64,000 nucleotides of DNA from Pelotomaculum isophthalicicum JI (GCF_029478095.1 NZ_JAKOAV010000001.1:1-64000), one strand, 5' to 3'. Shown: positions 53,671-62,504, numbered from the stretch's first letter. A program made the numbers and translations. Notes: generated by a model from the letters alone, not told the origin.

Positions 53671-54237
53671 ATGATTAGTAATAAAATTATAAAAGAACAT
53701 ATTTCAATTATTAATGCTTTAATAGAAGTTACCATGCGCGATATTGAACTATTCGGATCTTATTGCCAAAAAACTATTATGCTAGGCAATACTATCTACC
53801 TTCTCGGCAATGGTGGTAGTGCAGCTGATTGCCAGCACCTTGCGGCAGAACTGGTCGGCCGTTTTAAAAGTCAGCGAGGAGCTTTACCCGCTGTAGCTTT
53901 AACAACGGATACTTCCATACTTACGGCAATAAGTAATGATTACGGCTTTGAGGAAATATTTGCAAGGCAGGTGGATGCCCTTGTAAGGCCTGGCGACCTG
54001 GTGGTGGGCATTTCCACTTCGGGTAACAGTCCAAATGTGGTCAGAGCTATTCAGTTAGCTAAAGAAAAAGGTGCACGGACGGTGGGCTTGACTGGTAGGC
54101 ATGGAGGAAAGCTGGGTAATATCTGCGACCTGTGCGTTAAAGTGCCGTCTGATGTGACAGCCAGAATCCAAGAAGCCCATATCTTGATTGGACATATAGT
54201 ATGTGAAATGGTTGATGAGGTGGCGGACGGTGTTTAA
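53671..54237 (+). CDS. gmhA: Sedoheptulose-7-phosphate isomerase
   Basis: 188 aa SIS-domain protein. Converts sedoheptulose-7-phosphate to D-glycero-D-manno-heptose-7-phosphate, the first step of nucleotide-heptose synthesis. Signature GNGGSAADCQHLAAELVGRF, then LTTDTSILTAISNDYGFE and GISTSGNSPNVVRA. ATG 53671 is preceded by a G-run; an ATG at 53653 is too close to it. It overlaps hldE by 8 bp. Confidence 0.9.
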   Translation: MISNKIIKEHISIINALIEVTMRDIELFGSYCQKTIMLGNTIYLLGNGGSAADCQHLAAELVGRFKSQRGALPAVALTTDTSILTAISNDYGFEEIFARQVDALVRPGDLVVGISTSGNSPNVVRAIQLAKEKGARTVGLTGRHGGKLGNICDLCVKVPSDVTARIQEAHILIGHIVCEMVDEVADGV

Positions 54238-55702
54238 TAATTTAAAAAAAGTAACAACTTTTTTAAGCGAAGAAATTCAAGAATATAAAGTATTGGTGTT
54301 GGGTGACGTGATGCTGGACAAGTATTATTTCGGTGAAGTGAGTCGCATTTCCCCGGAGGCTCCGGTGCCGATAACGCGGGTTCTGGAGGAGCGTGCATCC
54401 CTTGGTGGCGCGGCAAATGTTGCCCATAACCTTTCTCTTCTGGGCTGCAGGGTGTTATTGGGCGGCATTGCAGGAGACGACGAGAATGGGAGGTATCTGA
54501 TACATCTGTTGGATGAGCGGGGTATTGATTGCAGGGGGTTGGTTTTTTCCAGCAGGCTGACTACCACTAAATTAAGGGTGTTCGGTGCCCACCAGCAGGT
54601 GGTACGGTTGGACTTTGAAGAAACAGGCCAGTTGGATAATGAAGTGGAACAAAAACTGATTGAGTGGATTGATGCAGCTATGGCTTCGGGGGTACACGCC
54701 CTGGTGATTTCTGATTATGCCAAGGGGGTCTGTACAATCGGCCTGTGTCAGTATGTAGTGGGGGAATGCTCTAAAAGGGGAGTTCCTGTACTGGTCGATC
54801 CCAAAGGGACTGATTGGGATAAGTATAGAGGGGCGACCTTCATTACTCCCAACTTAAAGGAACTGGGTGAAGCAGTGTCTCAAAGCCTGGCGAACGATGA
54901 TAAGGCGGTAGAGCGGTGTGCGGTCTTGGCCCGTGGACGGTATGGGTTGAAAAATATCGTTGTAACCAGGTCGGAAAAAGGTTTGAGCTTAGTCAACAGT
55001 AAAGAAGTTATGCATATATTAACGCGGGCGCAGGAGGTTTACGATGTTTCCGGCGCCGGCGACACGGTTGCTGCAGTTTTGATTGCTGCAGCGGCTGGCG
55101 GGCTCGACCCGGTGGACGCGGCGCACCTGGCCAACCTTGCGGCCGGCGTCGCGGTGAGCAAGATTGGAACTTATGCCGTGTCCAGGGCCGAACTGATGAA
55201 CGCTGTACAGCAGGCTTGCAGCGTCTCTGGGCTTAGCAGCAAAATTGCCGGGTTTTCCGAAGCCGTAAATCTGGTGGAAGGCTGGCGGAAGAAAGGGCAA
55301 AAGATCGTTTTTACCAATGGGTGTTTTGACATTTTACACGCAGGACACGTTATTTATCTGGAAAAAGCCAAAAAATTGGGTGACCGGCTGGTGGTCGGGC
55401 TCAATACCGACGATTCGGTCCAGCGCATAAAAGGCTTTGCAAGGCCTGTCAACAGTGAAATGGACAGGGCCAGACTCCTGGCTGCCCTGGAATGTGTCGA
55501 CTGCATTGTTCTTTTTAATGAAGACACTCCTTCAGAATTGGTTTGCGCCATGAGGCCGGACATTCTAGTAAAGGGAGGCGATTACCAGGTGGAAGAAGTA
55601 GTAGGGCGGGAATATGCCGGCAAAGTAGAAATCGTCCCATTTGAAGACGGGTATTCTACCAGCAAGATAATTGAAAATATCATTGTAATGAATATGCGAT
55701 AG
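54230..55702 (+). CDS. hldE: Bifunctional heptose-7-phosphate kinase / heptose-1-phosphate adenylyltransferase
   Basis: About 490 aa. The N-terminal PfkB-like kinase (about 15-330; GDVMLDKYYFG, SLGGAANVAHNL, DVSGAGDTVAAVL) is followed by a cytidylyltransferase-like domain (about 355-490) with FTNGCFDILHAGHVIYLEKAK, including the HxGH motif. It makes ADP-D-glycero-beta-D-manno-heptose with GmhB. GTG 54230 is 6 nt after GAGGTGG; a longer ATG frame from 54203 lies inside gmhA. Confidence 0.92.
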   Translation: MFNNLKKVTTFLSEEIQEYKVLVLGDVMLDKYYFGEVSRISPEAPVPITRVLEERASLGGAANVAHNLSLLGCRVLLGGIAGDDENGRYLIHLLDERGIDCRGLVFSSRLTTTKLRVFGAHQQVVRLDFEETGQLDNEVEQKLIEWIDAAMASGVHALVISDYAKGVCTIGLCQYVVGECSKRGVPVLVDPKGTDWDKYRGATFITPNLKELGEAVSQSLANDDKAVERCAVLARGRYGLKNIVVTRSEKGLSLVNSKEVMHILTRAQEVYDVSGAGDTVAAVLIAAAAGGLDPVDAAHLANLAAGVAVSKIGTYAVSRAELMNAVQQACSVSGLSSKIAGFSEAVNLVEGWRKKGQKIVFTNGCFDILHAGHVIYLEKAKKLGDRLVVGLNTDDSVQRIKGFARPVNSEMDRARLLAALECVDCIVLFNEDTPSELVCAMRPDILVKGGDYQVEEVVGREYAGKVEIVPFEDGYSTSKIIENIIVMNMR

Positions 55703-55758
55703 GCTAGTGATAAAGTTTTATTAGCTAAAAACATACTTATTGACAATTAAAATATGCC

Positions 55759-56358
55759 ATGGCTGATTACTGTCAGTACCTTTGGAAAGAATGGCGGGTA
55801 TTTGTATTGATTTCTCTTGGTCGTGTATTAAAACCCGCGGCCTTTATGGACCGCGACGGTGTACTTAATGTAGATACCGGCTATGTATTTCGCTGGGAGG
55901 ATTTTGTGTGGGTGGCTGGGGCGAAGGATGCGGTGAAGCTGTTGAACGAAGCGGGCTACCTGGTTTTTGTGGTGACAAACCAGAGCGGCATAGCACGGGG
56001 GTACTTCAAGGAAGCTGACATTGTTGCCTTGCATTGCTGGATGAACCAGGAGCTTGGTGCATGCGGCGCCCATGTTGATGCTTTTTATTACTGTCCTCAC
56101 CACCCGAATGCTACGTCAATACCCTATCGGAAGGTCTGTGGTTGCCGCAAGCCAGCGCCTGGATTGCTTCTGCAAGCGATGGAAGAATGGCCGGTGGACA
56201 AGAGTGGATCTTTTCTGGTGGGCGATAAGAGGAGTGATCTTGAGGCTGCGATCGGTGCCGGGTTGCCGGGGTATTTGTTTAAAGGTTCCGATCTGTTTGT
56301 TTTTATAAAGAATCTTTTGGTAAAGCGGAGGGGGTATGCTTTTGAGAGAACGTGGTAA
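55759..56358 (+). CDS. gmhB: Heptose-1,7-bisphosphate phosphatase
   Basis: 199 aa HAD phosphatase: the nucleophile motif is AAFMDRDGVLNVDTGYV, then VTNQSGIARGYF, a zinc site YYCPHHPN with CGCRKPAPG, and VGDKRSDLEAA. Removes the C7 phosphate in the heptose pathway. The first 20 residues (MADYCQYLWKEWRVFV) are not conserved and lack a good ribosome site; a TTG near 55807 may be the true start. It overlaps the next gene by 23 bp. Confidence 0.88.
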   Translation: MADYCQYLWKEWRVFVLISLGRVLKPAAFMDRDGVLNVDTGYVFRWEDFVWVAGAKDAVKLLNEAGYLVFVVTNQSGIARGYFKEADIVALHCWMNQELGACGAHVDAFYYCPHHPNATSIPYRKVCGCRKPAPGLLLQAMEEWPVDKSGSFLVGDKRSDLEAAIGAGLPGYLFKGSDLFVFIKNLLVKRRGYAFERTW

Positions 56359-57481
56359 TAAAATCTTAAAGTTTTTTGATAAGTTTATAGGTATCCCGCT
56401 TATTTTTATACTCGGCTTAACGAAAAAAAAGAAAAAATTTAATTTTGAAGTTATAAAAAATAAAAACAAGCTAAAATTTATTTTGTTGAAGACTGCTGGC
56501 ATAGGAGATACAATTCTTCTTTCTGCCGTTGTATGTGAATTAAAAGATAGCTTTCCCTGTTCCAAAATAACGCTGGTTTGTTCAAGTAATAATTGCCAAT
56601 GTGCTAGGTATTTGCCCGGTATTGATGAAGTTGTTTTGTTTAACATGTCTAGGCCACTGGAGTCGTTGAGGTCTATAGCAGCGCTGGATGAATTCGATAT
56701 TCTGTTTGATTTTGCGCCATGGGCTAGGATTAACAGCTTGATTTCGTACTTTGCCAGGGCTGAACTTAAAGTAGGTTTTAGAAGGAAAAATATGTTCAGG
56801 CATTATGTATACGATATAAGCGTGAATCATATGGATGATACTCATGAAATAGAAAACTACCGTAAGTTGTTACGTGCTGTTGATATAGACATAAAAAATT
56901 TTAAACCTGCATTTTTGATAAAAAATAGTCTTTTACAAAACACTGCCTGGGTATTGGAAGACGGTAGGCGTAGCGTGGTAATGCACCCCTTTCCTGGTGG
57001 CTCAAAAAGTTACTTGAAAGAATGGCCTTTGGAGAACTGGGTGGAAATTGGTATGCAATTGATAAAAGAGGGATGCAAGATCTTTATCAGTGGGGGAAAA
57101 GAAGATATAGGTAGGGCTGAATATATAGCGAGGGAGATAGAGAAAGGTGGAGGGGAATGTTCCGTTTTAGCGGGGAAGCTTTCCCTAAATGAAGTAGCTG
57201 GAATATTAAAAAAGTCTTCATTATTGATAACTGTCAATACAGGTATAATGCACATGGGAGCAGTAGTAGGAATTGATCTGGTAGCCCTGCATGGGCCAAC
57301 CTCACCTTTGCGCTGGGGGCCGGTGAGCGATAAAGCTGTCGTCATCAAGCCAAAGATTGAATGCTCGCCGTGTATTAGCCTCGGTTTTGAGTATGGGTGT
57401 GAAGATGGTGGCTGCATGGAGACAATAACGGTTGAAGAGGTGCTGCTGGCTGCGAAGGGTATATTAAGTAGGAACGGATGA
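56336..57481 (+). CDS. GT9 heptosyltransferase-like protein (2)
   Basis: 381 aa. GT9 signatures FILLKTAGIGDTILLSAVVCEL-like N-terminus, HPFPGGSKSYLKEWPLENWVEI, GAVVGIDLVALHGPTSPLRWGPV, and a Cys-containing end (IECSPCISLGFEYGCEDGGCM) like the other GT9 here. Together with the gene at 52513 it could build a two-heptose unit. Follows gmhB with overlap, so it belongs to the heptose operon. Confidence 0.82.
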   Translation: MLLRERGNKILKFFDKFIGIPLIFILGLTKKKKKFNFEVIKNKNKLKFILLKTAGIGDTILLSAVVCELKDSFPCSKITLVCSSNNCQCARYLPGIDEVVLFNMSRPLESLRSIAALDEFDILFDFAPWARINSLISYFARAELKVGFRRKNMFRHYVYDISVNHMDDTHEIENYRKLLRAVDIDIKNFKPAFLIKNSLLQNTAWVLEDGRRSVVMHPFPGGSKSYLKEWPLENWVEIGMQLIKEGCKIFISGGKEDIGRAEYIAREIEKGGGECSVLAGKLSLNEVAGILKKSSLLITVNTGIMHMGAVVGIDLVALHGPTSPLRWGPVSDKAVVIKPKIECSPCISLGFEYGCEDGGCMETITVEEVLLAAKGILSRNG

Positions 57482-57655
57482 AATGGTAGCCTGATCAATT
57501 CGGGCTAATATCTGAACGCTGTCATAAAGGTAAGGCGTTTCAGAAATGATAATCAGGTTTCCCTGGAGTAACGTGGTAAATAGCTTATTTTGATGAAATT
57601 CTGGCTGGCTTAATCGGGCCGGGTTGCAAACAAAAGAAAAACGGGGTTGTGTTTT

Positions 57656-58114
57656 ATGCGGCGGTGGCTTTTGGTTCTGGCCTGTCTTGCGGCCATCTTT
57701 TATTTTTCCGCGCAGCCTTTCTCCGCGCAGGACTTGCGGGCGGAAATCGGCCGGCACGGCAGGATTGTGCAAAAGGTGCGGGATCTGCCGCCGGTGAGCT
57801 TTTCTTACGGCGGGGAAATTGTGGACAACCGCCTGAATCCTGAAGATTTTATCCAGTTCTGGCTGCGCAAGGGGGCGCACTTTGTTGTGTACGGGCTGCT
57901 CGGGCTGGCTATTGACGGGGCTCTTGCGGCAGCCGGCTTGAAGGGATGCCGGCGTTGGATTGCTGCGGGGTTGTTTGTGTTTCTGGTCGCGGTTTTGGAT
58001 GAACAGAACCAGATGAGCGTTCCGGGGCGCACCGGCAGGCCGCTGGACGTGCTGGTGGACCTGGCTGGGTTTTTTATCTTCACCCTGTTTACGAAGCCAT
58101 ATACCAACGGATAG
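57656..58114 (+). CDS. VanZ-like membrane protein
   Basis: 152 aa with three to four membrane helices and the VanZ-like KGAHFVVYGLLGLAIDGAL and LDEQNQMSVPGRTGRPLDVLVDLAGFFIF. The family is uncertain in function; it occurs next to glycan clusters. ATG 57656 is chosen; a GTG at 57647 is the alternative. Last gene of the bracketed region. Confidence 0.75.
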   Translation: MRRWLLVLACLAAIFYFSAQPFSAQDLRAEIGRHGRIVQKVRDLPPVSFSYGGEIVDNRLNPEDFIQFWLRKGAHFVVYGLLGLAIDGALAAAGLKGCRRWIAAGLFVFLVAVLDEQNQMSVPGRTGRPLDVLVDLAGFFIFTLFTKPYTNG

Positions 58115-58235
58115 ATCTGAGGTACCACCTGCTCCCCTACGACAGGCAGCAGACGGGCGAACATATACCCTTGAATACGCGGGGGAAACACGAGAAATAT
58201 TCACCGATATGGCTGTAAACGAGATCTACAAATAT
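58115..58235 (+). other. Probable gene relic before the right repeat
   Basis: Broken reading frames with peptide-like traces (YHLLPYDRQQTGEH, then after a shift REIFTDMAVNEIYKY), running into the ParE tail of the repeat. I do not recognise the source. No intact gene lies between 58115 and 58421. Confidence 0.35.
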
Positions 58236-58305
58236 CGGTATGAGTTTCTATTTTGAGGATTAAGTCAAGCTAAACCACTGTGGTCATAAAAACACTTAGA
58301 TGAAA
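58236..58305 (+). repeat. 70-bp direct repeat, right copy
   Basis: 69/70 match to 5645-5714, with the same YEFLF-stop tail of the ParE gene followed by 55 bp of noncoding sequence. Upstream of it only unrelated sequence is found, so here the toxin gene is just a tail. Confidence 0.85.
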
Positions 58306-58331
58306 AGGAAATATACACTTTGAATACATTC

Positions 58332-58340
58332 TGCTATAAT
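58332..58340 (+). promoter_or_regulatory. Extended -10 promoter before the DUF433 gene
   Basis: TGCTATAAT is an extended -10 (TGn plus perfect TATAAT) about 80 bp before the DUF433 start. No clear -35 at 17 bp. Confidence 0.4.
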
Positions 58341-58421
58341 AATTGTTAAGCTAGCGTTTTTATAACGACTATTCTGGCATGATAAATTGTAAATCGTGTT
58401 TTGGAGCGGGGGTGTGTTTTG

Positions 58422-58655
58422 ATGATTGACCGTATTTTAATAGACCCGGCTATTTGTCATGGTCAGGCCTGTGTCAAAGGTACCCGTATCCCCGTACATC
58501 AGATTATTAAGATGATGGCCAATGGGGATACCATTGAAGAACTATTAGGTGAATATCCGTCACTTGAAAGAGAAGATATTCTTGCTTGTCTTTATTACGC
58601 TGCCTTGCTTGCCGAAGAAAGCTTTACACCCATTGAGGCTATGAACAGAATATGA
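58422..58655 (+). CDS. DUF433 antitoxin-like protein
   Basis: 77 aa. DUF433 signature: IDRILIDPAICHGQACVKGTRIPVH, then MMANGDTIEELLGEYPSL. Winged-helix antitoxin partner of DUF5615 PIN-like proteins. ATG 58422 follows GGAGCGGGGG; a TTG one codon earlier is possible. Its end overlaps the next start (ATGA), so the pair is translationally coupled. Confidence 0.85.
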   Translation: MIDRILIDPAICHGQACVKGTRIPVHQIIKMMANGDTIEELLGEYPSLEREDILACLYYAALLAEESFTPIEAMNRI

Positions 58656-59005
58656 ATATTTATGTGGATGAAAATATTCCCTTAGTGACTGTTCAATCTT
58701 TACGAAGGATGGGACATAACGTTTTTGATAACCGGGGAACCTCAAAAGAAGGCATGTCTGATGAGAAACTGTGGAGAATCGTCCAGCGTCGAAAGTGTTT
58801 ATTTATCACCACAGACAGAGGATTTGCAAGTTACAGGTATGAACATCATTACGGTATTTTAATAGTGTGTCTTCGACAGCCTAACAAGCAAAAAATCCAT
58901 GAGCGCGTGATGATATCTATTAATCAATTTATGGTCGATGAGTGGCCGGGGCAATTGGTTGTGATGAGGGATAATGTAAAAAGCGTGTGGTCAGGAGAGC
59001 GGTAA
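58652..59005 (+). CDS. DUF5615 PIN-like toxin
   Basis: 117 aa. MNIYVDENIPLVTVQSLRRMGH and FITTDRGFASY carry the acidic residues expected for a PIN-like RNase. Paired with DUF433 it forms a VapBC-like module. It lies immediately right of the 70-bp repeat and left of the purine genes. Confidence 0.82.
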   Translation: MNIYVDENIPLVTVQSLRRMGHNVFDNRGTSKEGMSDEKLWRIVQRRKCLFITTDRGFASYRYEHHYGILIVCLRQPNKQKIHERVMISINQFMVDEWPGQLVVMRDNVKSVWSGER

Positions 59006-59009
59006 CATA

Positions 59010-59038
59010 TTGACATTTTTCGTTAAGATTTGTTAATA
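59010..59038 (+). promoter_or_regulatory. Promoter of the purine cluster
   Basis: Perfect TTGACA (59010-59015), 17 bp, TTAATA (59033-59038). About 100 bp of leader before the purE ATG. Confidence 0.65.
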
Positions 59039-59060
59039 TGAATTCAAGAGAAAGTGTCCA

Positions 59061-59110
59061 GCCCGTCATTAACGAACGGGCGTTATTGCTTTATTAGCCC
59101 GTGTTTTTAT
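59061..59110 (+). promoter_or_regulatory. Attenuator-like element in the purE leader
   Basis: GCCCGT (59061-59066), ACGGGC (59076-59081) and GCCCGT (59097-59102) allow two exclusive 6-bp stems; the second is followed by GTTTTTATTTT, a terminator-like U-run. No purine-riboswitch core was recognised. Confidence 0.45.
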
Positions 59111-59139
59111 TTTCACAAGATTTTTGAGGAGTATTGTTA

Positions 59140-59661
59140 ATGCAGAAAATATTAGTCGGAATTGTCATGGGCAGTGACTCCGACCTGCCTGTTATGAAGG
59201 ATGCCGCCGCTGTCCTGGACGAACTGGGCGTCGCCAGTGAGGTGGTGATAGCTTCCGCCCACCGGGTGCCGGACAAAACGGCTGATTACGCCCGGACGGC
59301 CGCGGAGCGGGGGCTGGCGGTGATTATCGCCGGCGCGGGCGGGGCCGCTCACCTGCCGGGTGTCATGGCCGCGCACACCCCTTTGCCGGTGATTGGGGTG
59401 CCGGTTAAATCCGGCGCGTTGAACGGGGTTGACGCTCTTTACGCTATCGTCCAGATGCCCTCCGGGGTGCCGGTGGCGACTGTGGGCATCAACGGCGCGA
59501 AAAACGCCGGGATCCTGGCGGCGCAGATTATTGGCGCCGCCAATCCTGAAGTTCGCCGGCGCGTGGTTGCTTTCAAAGAAAAACTTGCCCGCCAGGTTAA
59601 GGAGAAAGACGCGCTTTTAGCGGAACTGGGAGTAGAGGGATATCTTAATAAGTTAGGGTAG
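59140..59661 (+). CDS. purE: N5-carboxyaminoimidazole ribonucleotide mutase
   Basis: 173 aa. Converts N5-CAIR to CAIR in purine synthesis. Signature GIVMGSDSDLPVMKDAA, SAHRVPDKTADYA, AGAGGAAHLPGVMAAHT. ATG 59140 is 8 nt after GAGGAG. A degraded copy of its 5' end lies at 4647-4739. Confidence 0.96.
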   Translation: MQKILVGIVMGSDSDLPVMKDAAAVLDELGVASEVVIASAHRVPDKTADYARTAAERGLAVIIAGAGGAAHLPGVMAAHTPLPVIGVPVKSGALNGVDALYAIVQMPSGVPVATVGINGAKNAGILAAQIIGAANPEVRRRVVAFKEKLARQVKEKDALLAELGVEGYLNKLG

Positions 59662-59671
59662 GATATTAATC

Positions 59672-59835
59672 AGGTATTCAGAATTCAGGAGTCAGAATTC
59701 AGAATATTTCAAGGCGATAAAACGTTCTTTTATTCTGACTACTAGCTCCTAACAATTATAAGTACTATTTAGGCATTCAGAATTCAGGATCGAGTTCTTT
59801 TATTCTGACTACTGACTCCTGACTACTGACTCCTA
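59672..59835. repeat. Low-complexity ACTGACTCCTGA/TCAGGAGTCAG repeat, copy 1
   Basis: The purE-purB gap is made of AATTCAGGAGTCAGAATTCAG on one side and ACTGACTCCTGACTACTGACTCC on the other, complementary units that can fold into a hairpin. The same type is found at 62490-62700. Confidence 0.7.
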
Positions 59836-59855
59836 ATCCATTGGAGGCGTTAAGA

Positions 59856-61151
59856 ATGATTGAACGTTACACGCTGCCGGAGATGGCGCGGATCTGGTCG
59901 GAAGAAAACAAGTTCCGCAAGTGGCTCGACGTGGAGATATATGCTTGCGAGGCTATGGCTGAACTGGGGCAGGTCCCCGCGGAAGCGCTGGCGGAAATCA
60001 AGGAAAAGGCTGACTTCAACGTGCGACGCATCGCGGAGATTGAAGCGGTGGTCGACCACGATGTGATAGCTTTTACCACTAATGTGGGCGAATATGTCGG
60101 CGAGGCTTCCAAGTACATCCACCTGGGGCTGACTTCCTCGGACGTGCTGGATACGTCCATGGCCGTTTTAATGAAAGAGGCCGGCCTGCATATCGTGGGC
60201 AGGCTGAAGCAACTGCGGGAGGCGCTGCTGGAAAAGGCCAGGGAGCACCGGAACACGATCATGATCGGGCGCACGCACGGCATCCATGCCGAGCCGATTA
60301 CCTTCGGCCTGAAGATGCTGCTCTGGGTGGCCGAGACTGACCGCAACATCCAGCGGATGGAGCGGGCGGTGGAAACTATCAGCGTGGGCAAGATCTCCGG
60401 CGCGGTCGGGACGTACGCCAACATCAGCCCGCGGGTGGAGGCGCATGTCTGCGCCCGGCTGGGCCTGCGGCCGGCCATGGTGTCCACCCAGGTGCTGCAG
60501 CGGGACCGCCACGCGGAGTACCTGACCACCATCGCGGTGATCGGCAGCTCCCTGGACAAGTTCGCCACCGAACTGCGCAGTCTCCAGCGCACCGACATCC
60601 TGGAAGTGGAGGAGTTTTTCAAAAAGGGCCAAAAGGGCTCCTCGGCCATGCCGCACAAGCGCAACCCGATCACCGGGGAGCGCATCTCCGGGCTGGCCCG
60701 CCTCCTGCGCGGCAACGCGCTGGTGGCCATGGAAAACGTGCCGCTCTGGAACGAGCGGGATATCTCCCACTCTTCGGTGGAGCGGGTGATCATCCCCGAC
60801 AGCACCATCACGCTGGACTACATGCTGGTGAAACTCACCGGCATCATCACCAATCTGCTGGTCTACCCGGAAAACATGCTGCGCAATGTCGAGCGCACGC
60901 ACGGGCTGATTTTTTCCCAGCGTGTGCTGCTGGCCCTGGTGGAGGAAAAGGGCCTCAGCCGGGAGCGCGCCTACGAGCTGGTGCAGCGCAACGCCATGCA
61001 GTCCTGGCGCACCGGGGCGAGTTTCCGGGATTTGCTGCTGAAAGACGGCGAGGTAACCGCCCTGCTCAGTGAGAAGGAAATAGACGAACTGTTTGATTAT
61101 AACTACCACTTGAAGCATGTGGATGATGTTTATCAACGGTTTGGTTTGTGA
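59856..61151 (+). CDS. purB: Adenylosuccinate lyase
   Basis: 431 aa. Signatures TSSDVLDTS, GRTHGIHAEP and GSSAMPHKRNPI. Splits SAICAR and adenylosuccinate. ATG 59856 has GGAGG 8 nt upstream. Higher GC than the AT-rich glycosyltransferase block. Long frames on the opposite strand are shadows. Confidence 0.96.
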   Translation: MIERYTLPEMARIWSEENKFRKWLDVEIYACEAMAELGQVPAEALAEIKEKADFNVRRIAEIEAVVDHDVIAFTTNVGEYVGEASKYIHLGLTSSDVLDTSMAVLMKEAGLHIVGRLKQLREALLEKAREHRNTIMIGRTHGIHAEPITFGLKMLLWVAETDRNIQRMERAVETISVGKISGAVGTYANISPRVEAHVCARLGLRPAMVSTQVLQRDRHAEYLTTIAVIGSSLDKFATELRSLQRTDILEVEEFFKKGQKGSSAMPHKRNPITGERISGLARLLRGNALVAMENVPLWNERDISHSSVERVIIPDSTITLDYMLVKLTGIITNLLVYPENMLRNVERTHGLIFSQRVLLALVEEKGLSRERAYELVQRNAMQSWRTGASFRDLLLKDGEVTALLSEKEIDELFDYNYHLKHVDDVYQRFGL

Positions 61152-61178
61152 GAATAAAAATTGGGGTGAATGGTTCCG

Positions 61179-62504
61179 ATGAGTGAAAAGACAGTGATTG
61201 ATTTATCCAGACTGCGCAAGCCGGACTACAACGGTTCAGTGCAGGAGCTGTATTTTTTAGAAGAGCATCCTGAGTGGATGGTTTGCAAAACCATGCCGGG
61301 CGGGTCGGTATTTGATGTCGGAACTATTTTTTCCATTCCGAACAGCGACATCTGCCGGACGGCGTTAAGGCACAAAATATATTCCCTGCTGGAAACGCCT
61401 GAGGAATGGGAAAATATATATGGTCACATCTGCCGGAAGTACGCGCGGGACAAGGAATTCTTGGCATTTTTAAGTGAAGGCCCGCTGGAGGATTTCCGGC
61501 TGAGGGGGGCGGACACTCACCACCTGGGCATGATTGACCGGGATACCGGTGAAGTGTACAGGAAATCGTTTCCCCCGCATCCGAGCCAGTATGTTTTAGT
61601 CAAAAAGTATAAAATTATCAAGCCGTCCCGCGTTTCCTACAATGACAATCATTTGTGGGACTACAGCGAGTACTACGGCGCGGATAAATTTGTCGTCCCT
61701 CTGGAAAACATTGTGCGTATCGGGTTGACCTCGGGTTCTTCCATTTATAGAAATTACCTGAACATGAATGACGCGGAAAGAAAAAATTATCTTAAAGAGC
61801 TTGGACTGCGGGAGGAGCTGGTTCCCTGGACGCTATTCGCCAAACCGGTGGTGGATTTCACCACCAAGTATGAGCCTGAGGATAGGAGTCTGAAATTGCA
61901 GGAAGCCCTGCATGTCAGCGGGAGCAGTGGAAAAAAGCTGTTAGATATAATTAAAATGTGTATTTTGGGAGCGATTCTGGTTTCGGAATTCTTTAGGAAA
62001 ATCGGCTTGTTTTTATGGGACCTGAAGTGGGAAATCGCCAGGGACGGAGATAAGCTGGTTTTTGTCGACACCATTGACACCGACTCGATCAGGGTGACCA
62101 CCAAAGCGAATTATAATAATAAAGATTACTTTGTCAACTTCAATAAACAGTCGATGAGGGATTATTATAAAATCATGCATTCCCAGTGGTTCGAGGCTAC
62201 GAAGTCGGCGAAAGCGGCGGCGCTGAAGTCCGGCAAGTCTTTCCTCGAGCATTTGCGGGCCGGGCAGGCGGAAGGCTATTATCCGGGTACGCCGCAAGTC
62301 GACCGGAGATTTATCGATATTCAGGAAGATAAATTTAATACTTTGATCGCGTATATTTATGGACAGGCTACCTTGGACAGCACTATTGAAAAATATAATG
62401 AAATCGGTCTGAAAGAAATCGGCTACTATGACGCGAACGGTGTTTTGGAAGAGTATGACAAGCTGAACGGAATGGGAGAAGAGACAGTAGTCAGGAGTCA
62501 GTAG
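61179..62504 (+). CDS. Divergent SAICAR synthetase-like protein (PurC-like)
   Basis: 441 aa, much longer than the usual 240-aa PurC. Local resemblance to PurC: GSVQELYFLEEHPEWMV, VVPLENIVRIGLTSGSSIYRNYL, AKPVVDFTTKYEPEDRSL and WDLKWEIARDGDKLVFVDTIDTDSIRVT, in PurC order. Position between purB and purF supports that role. The C-terminal tail ends in VVRSQ, encoded by the start of the TCAGGAGTCAG repeat. ATG 61179 with GGGGTGA upstream; ATG 61170 overlaps that site. Confidence 0.65.
   Translation: MSEKTVIDLSRLRKPDYNGSVQELYFLEEHPEWMVCKTMPGGSVFDVGTIFSIPNSDICRTALRHKIYSLLETPEEWENIYGHICRKYARDKEFLAFLSEGPLEDFRLRGADTHHLGMIDRDTGEVYRKSFPPHPSQYVLVKKYKIIKPSRVSYNDNHLWDYSEYYGADKFVVPLENIVRIGLTSGSSIYRNYLNMNDAERKNYLKELGLREELVPWTLFAKPVVDFTTKYEPEDRSLKLQEALHVSGSSGKKLLDIIKMCILGAILVSEFFRKIGLFLWDLKWEIARDGDKLVFVDTIDTDSIRVTTKANYNNKDYFVNFNKQSMRDYYKIMHSQWFEATKSAKAAALKSGKSFLEHLRAGQAEGYYPGTPQVDRRFIDIQEDKFNTLIAYIYGQATLDSTIEKYNEIGLKEIGYYDANGVLEEYDKLNGMGEETVVRSQ

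Noticed and set aside
59041-59139. Purine riboswitch before purE
   Set aside because: No three-helix purine aptamer core; only the competing hairpins are supported.
59867-61136. Two long minus-strand frames inside purB
   Set aside because: GC-rich shadow frames of a clearly coding gene; no ribosome sites.
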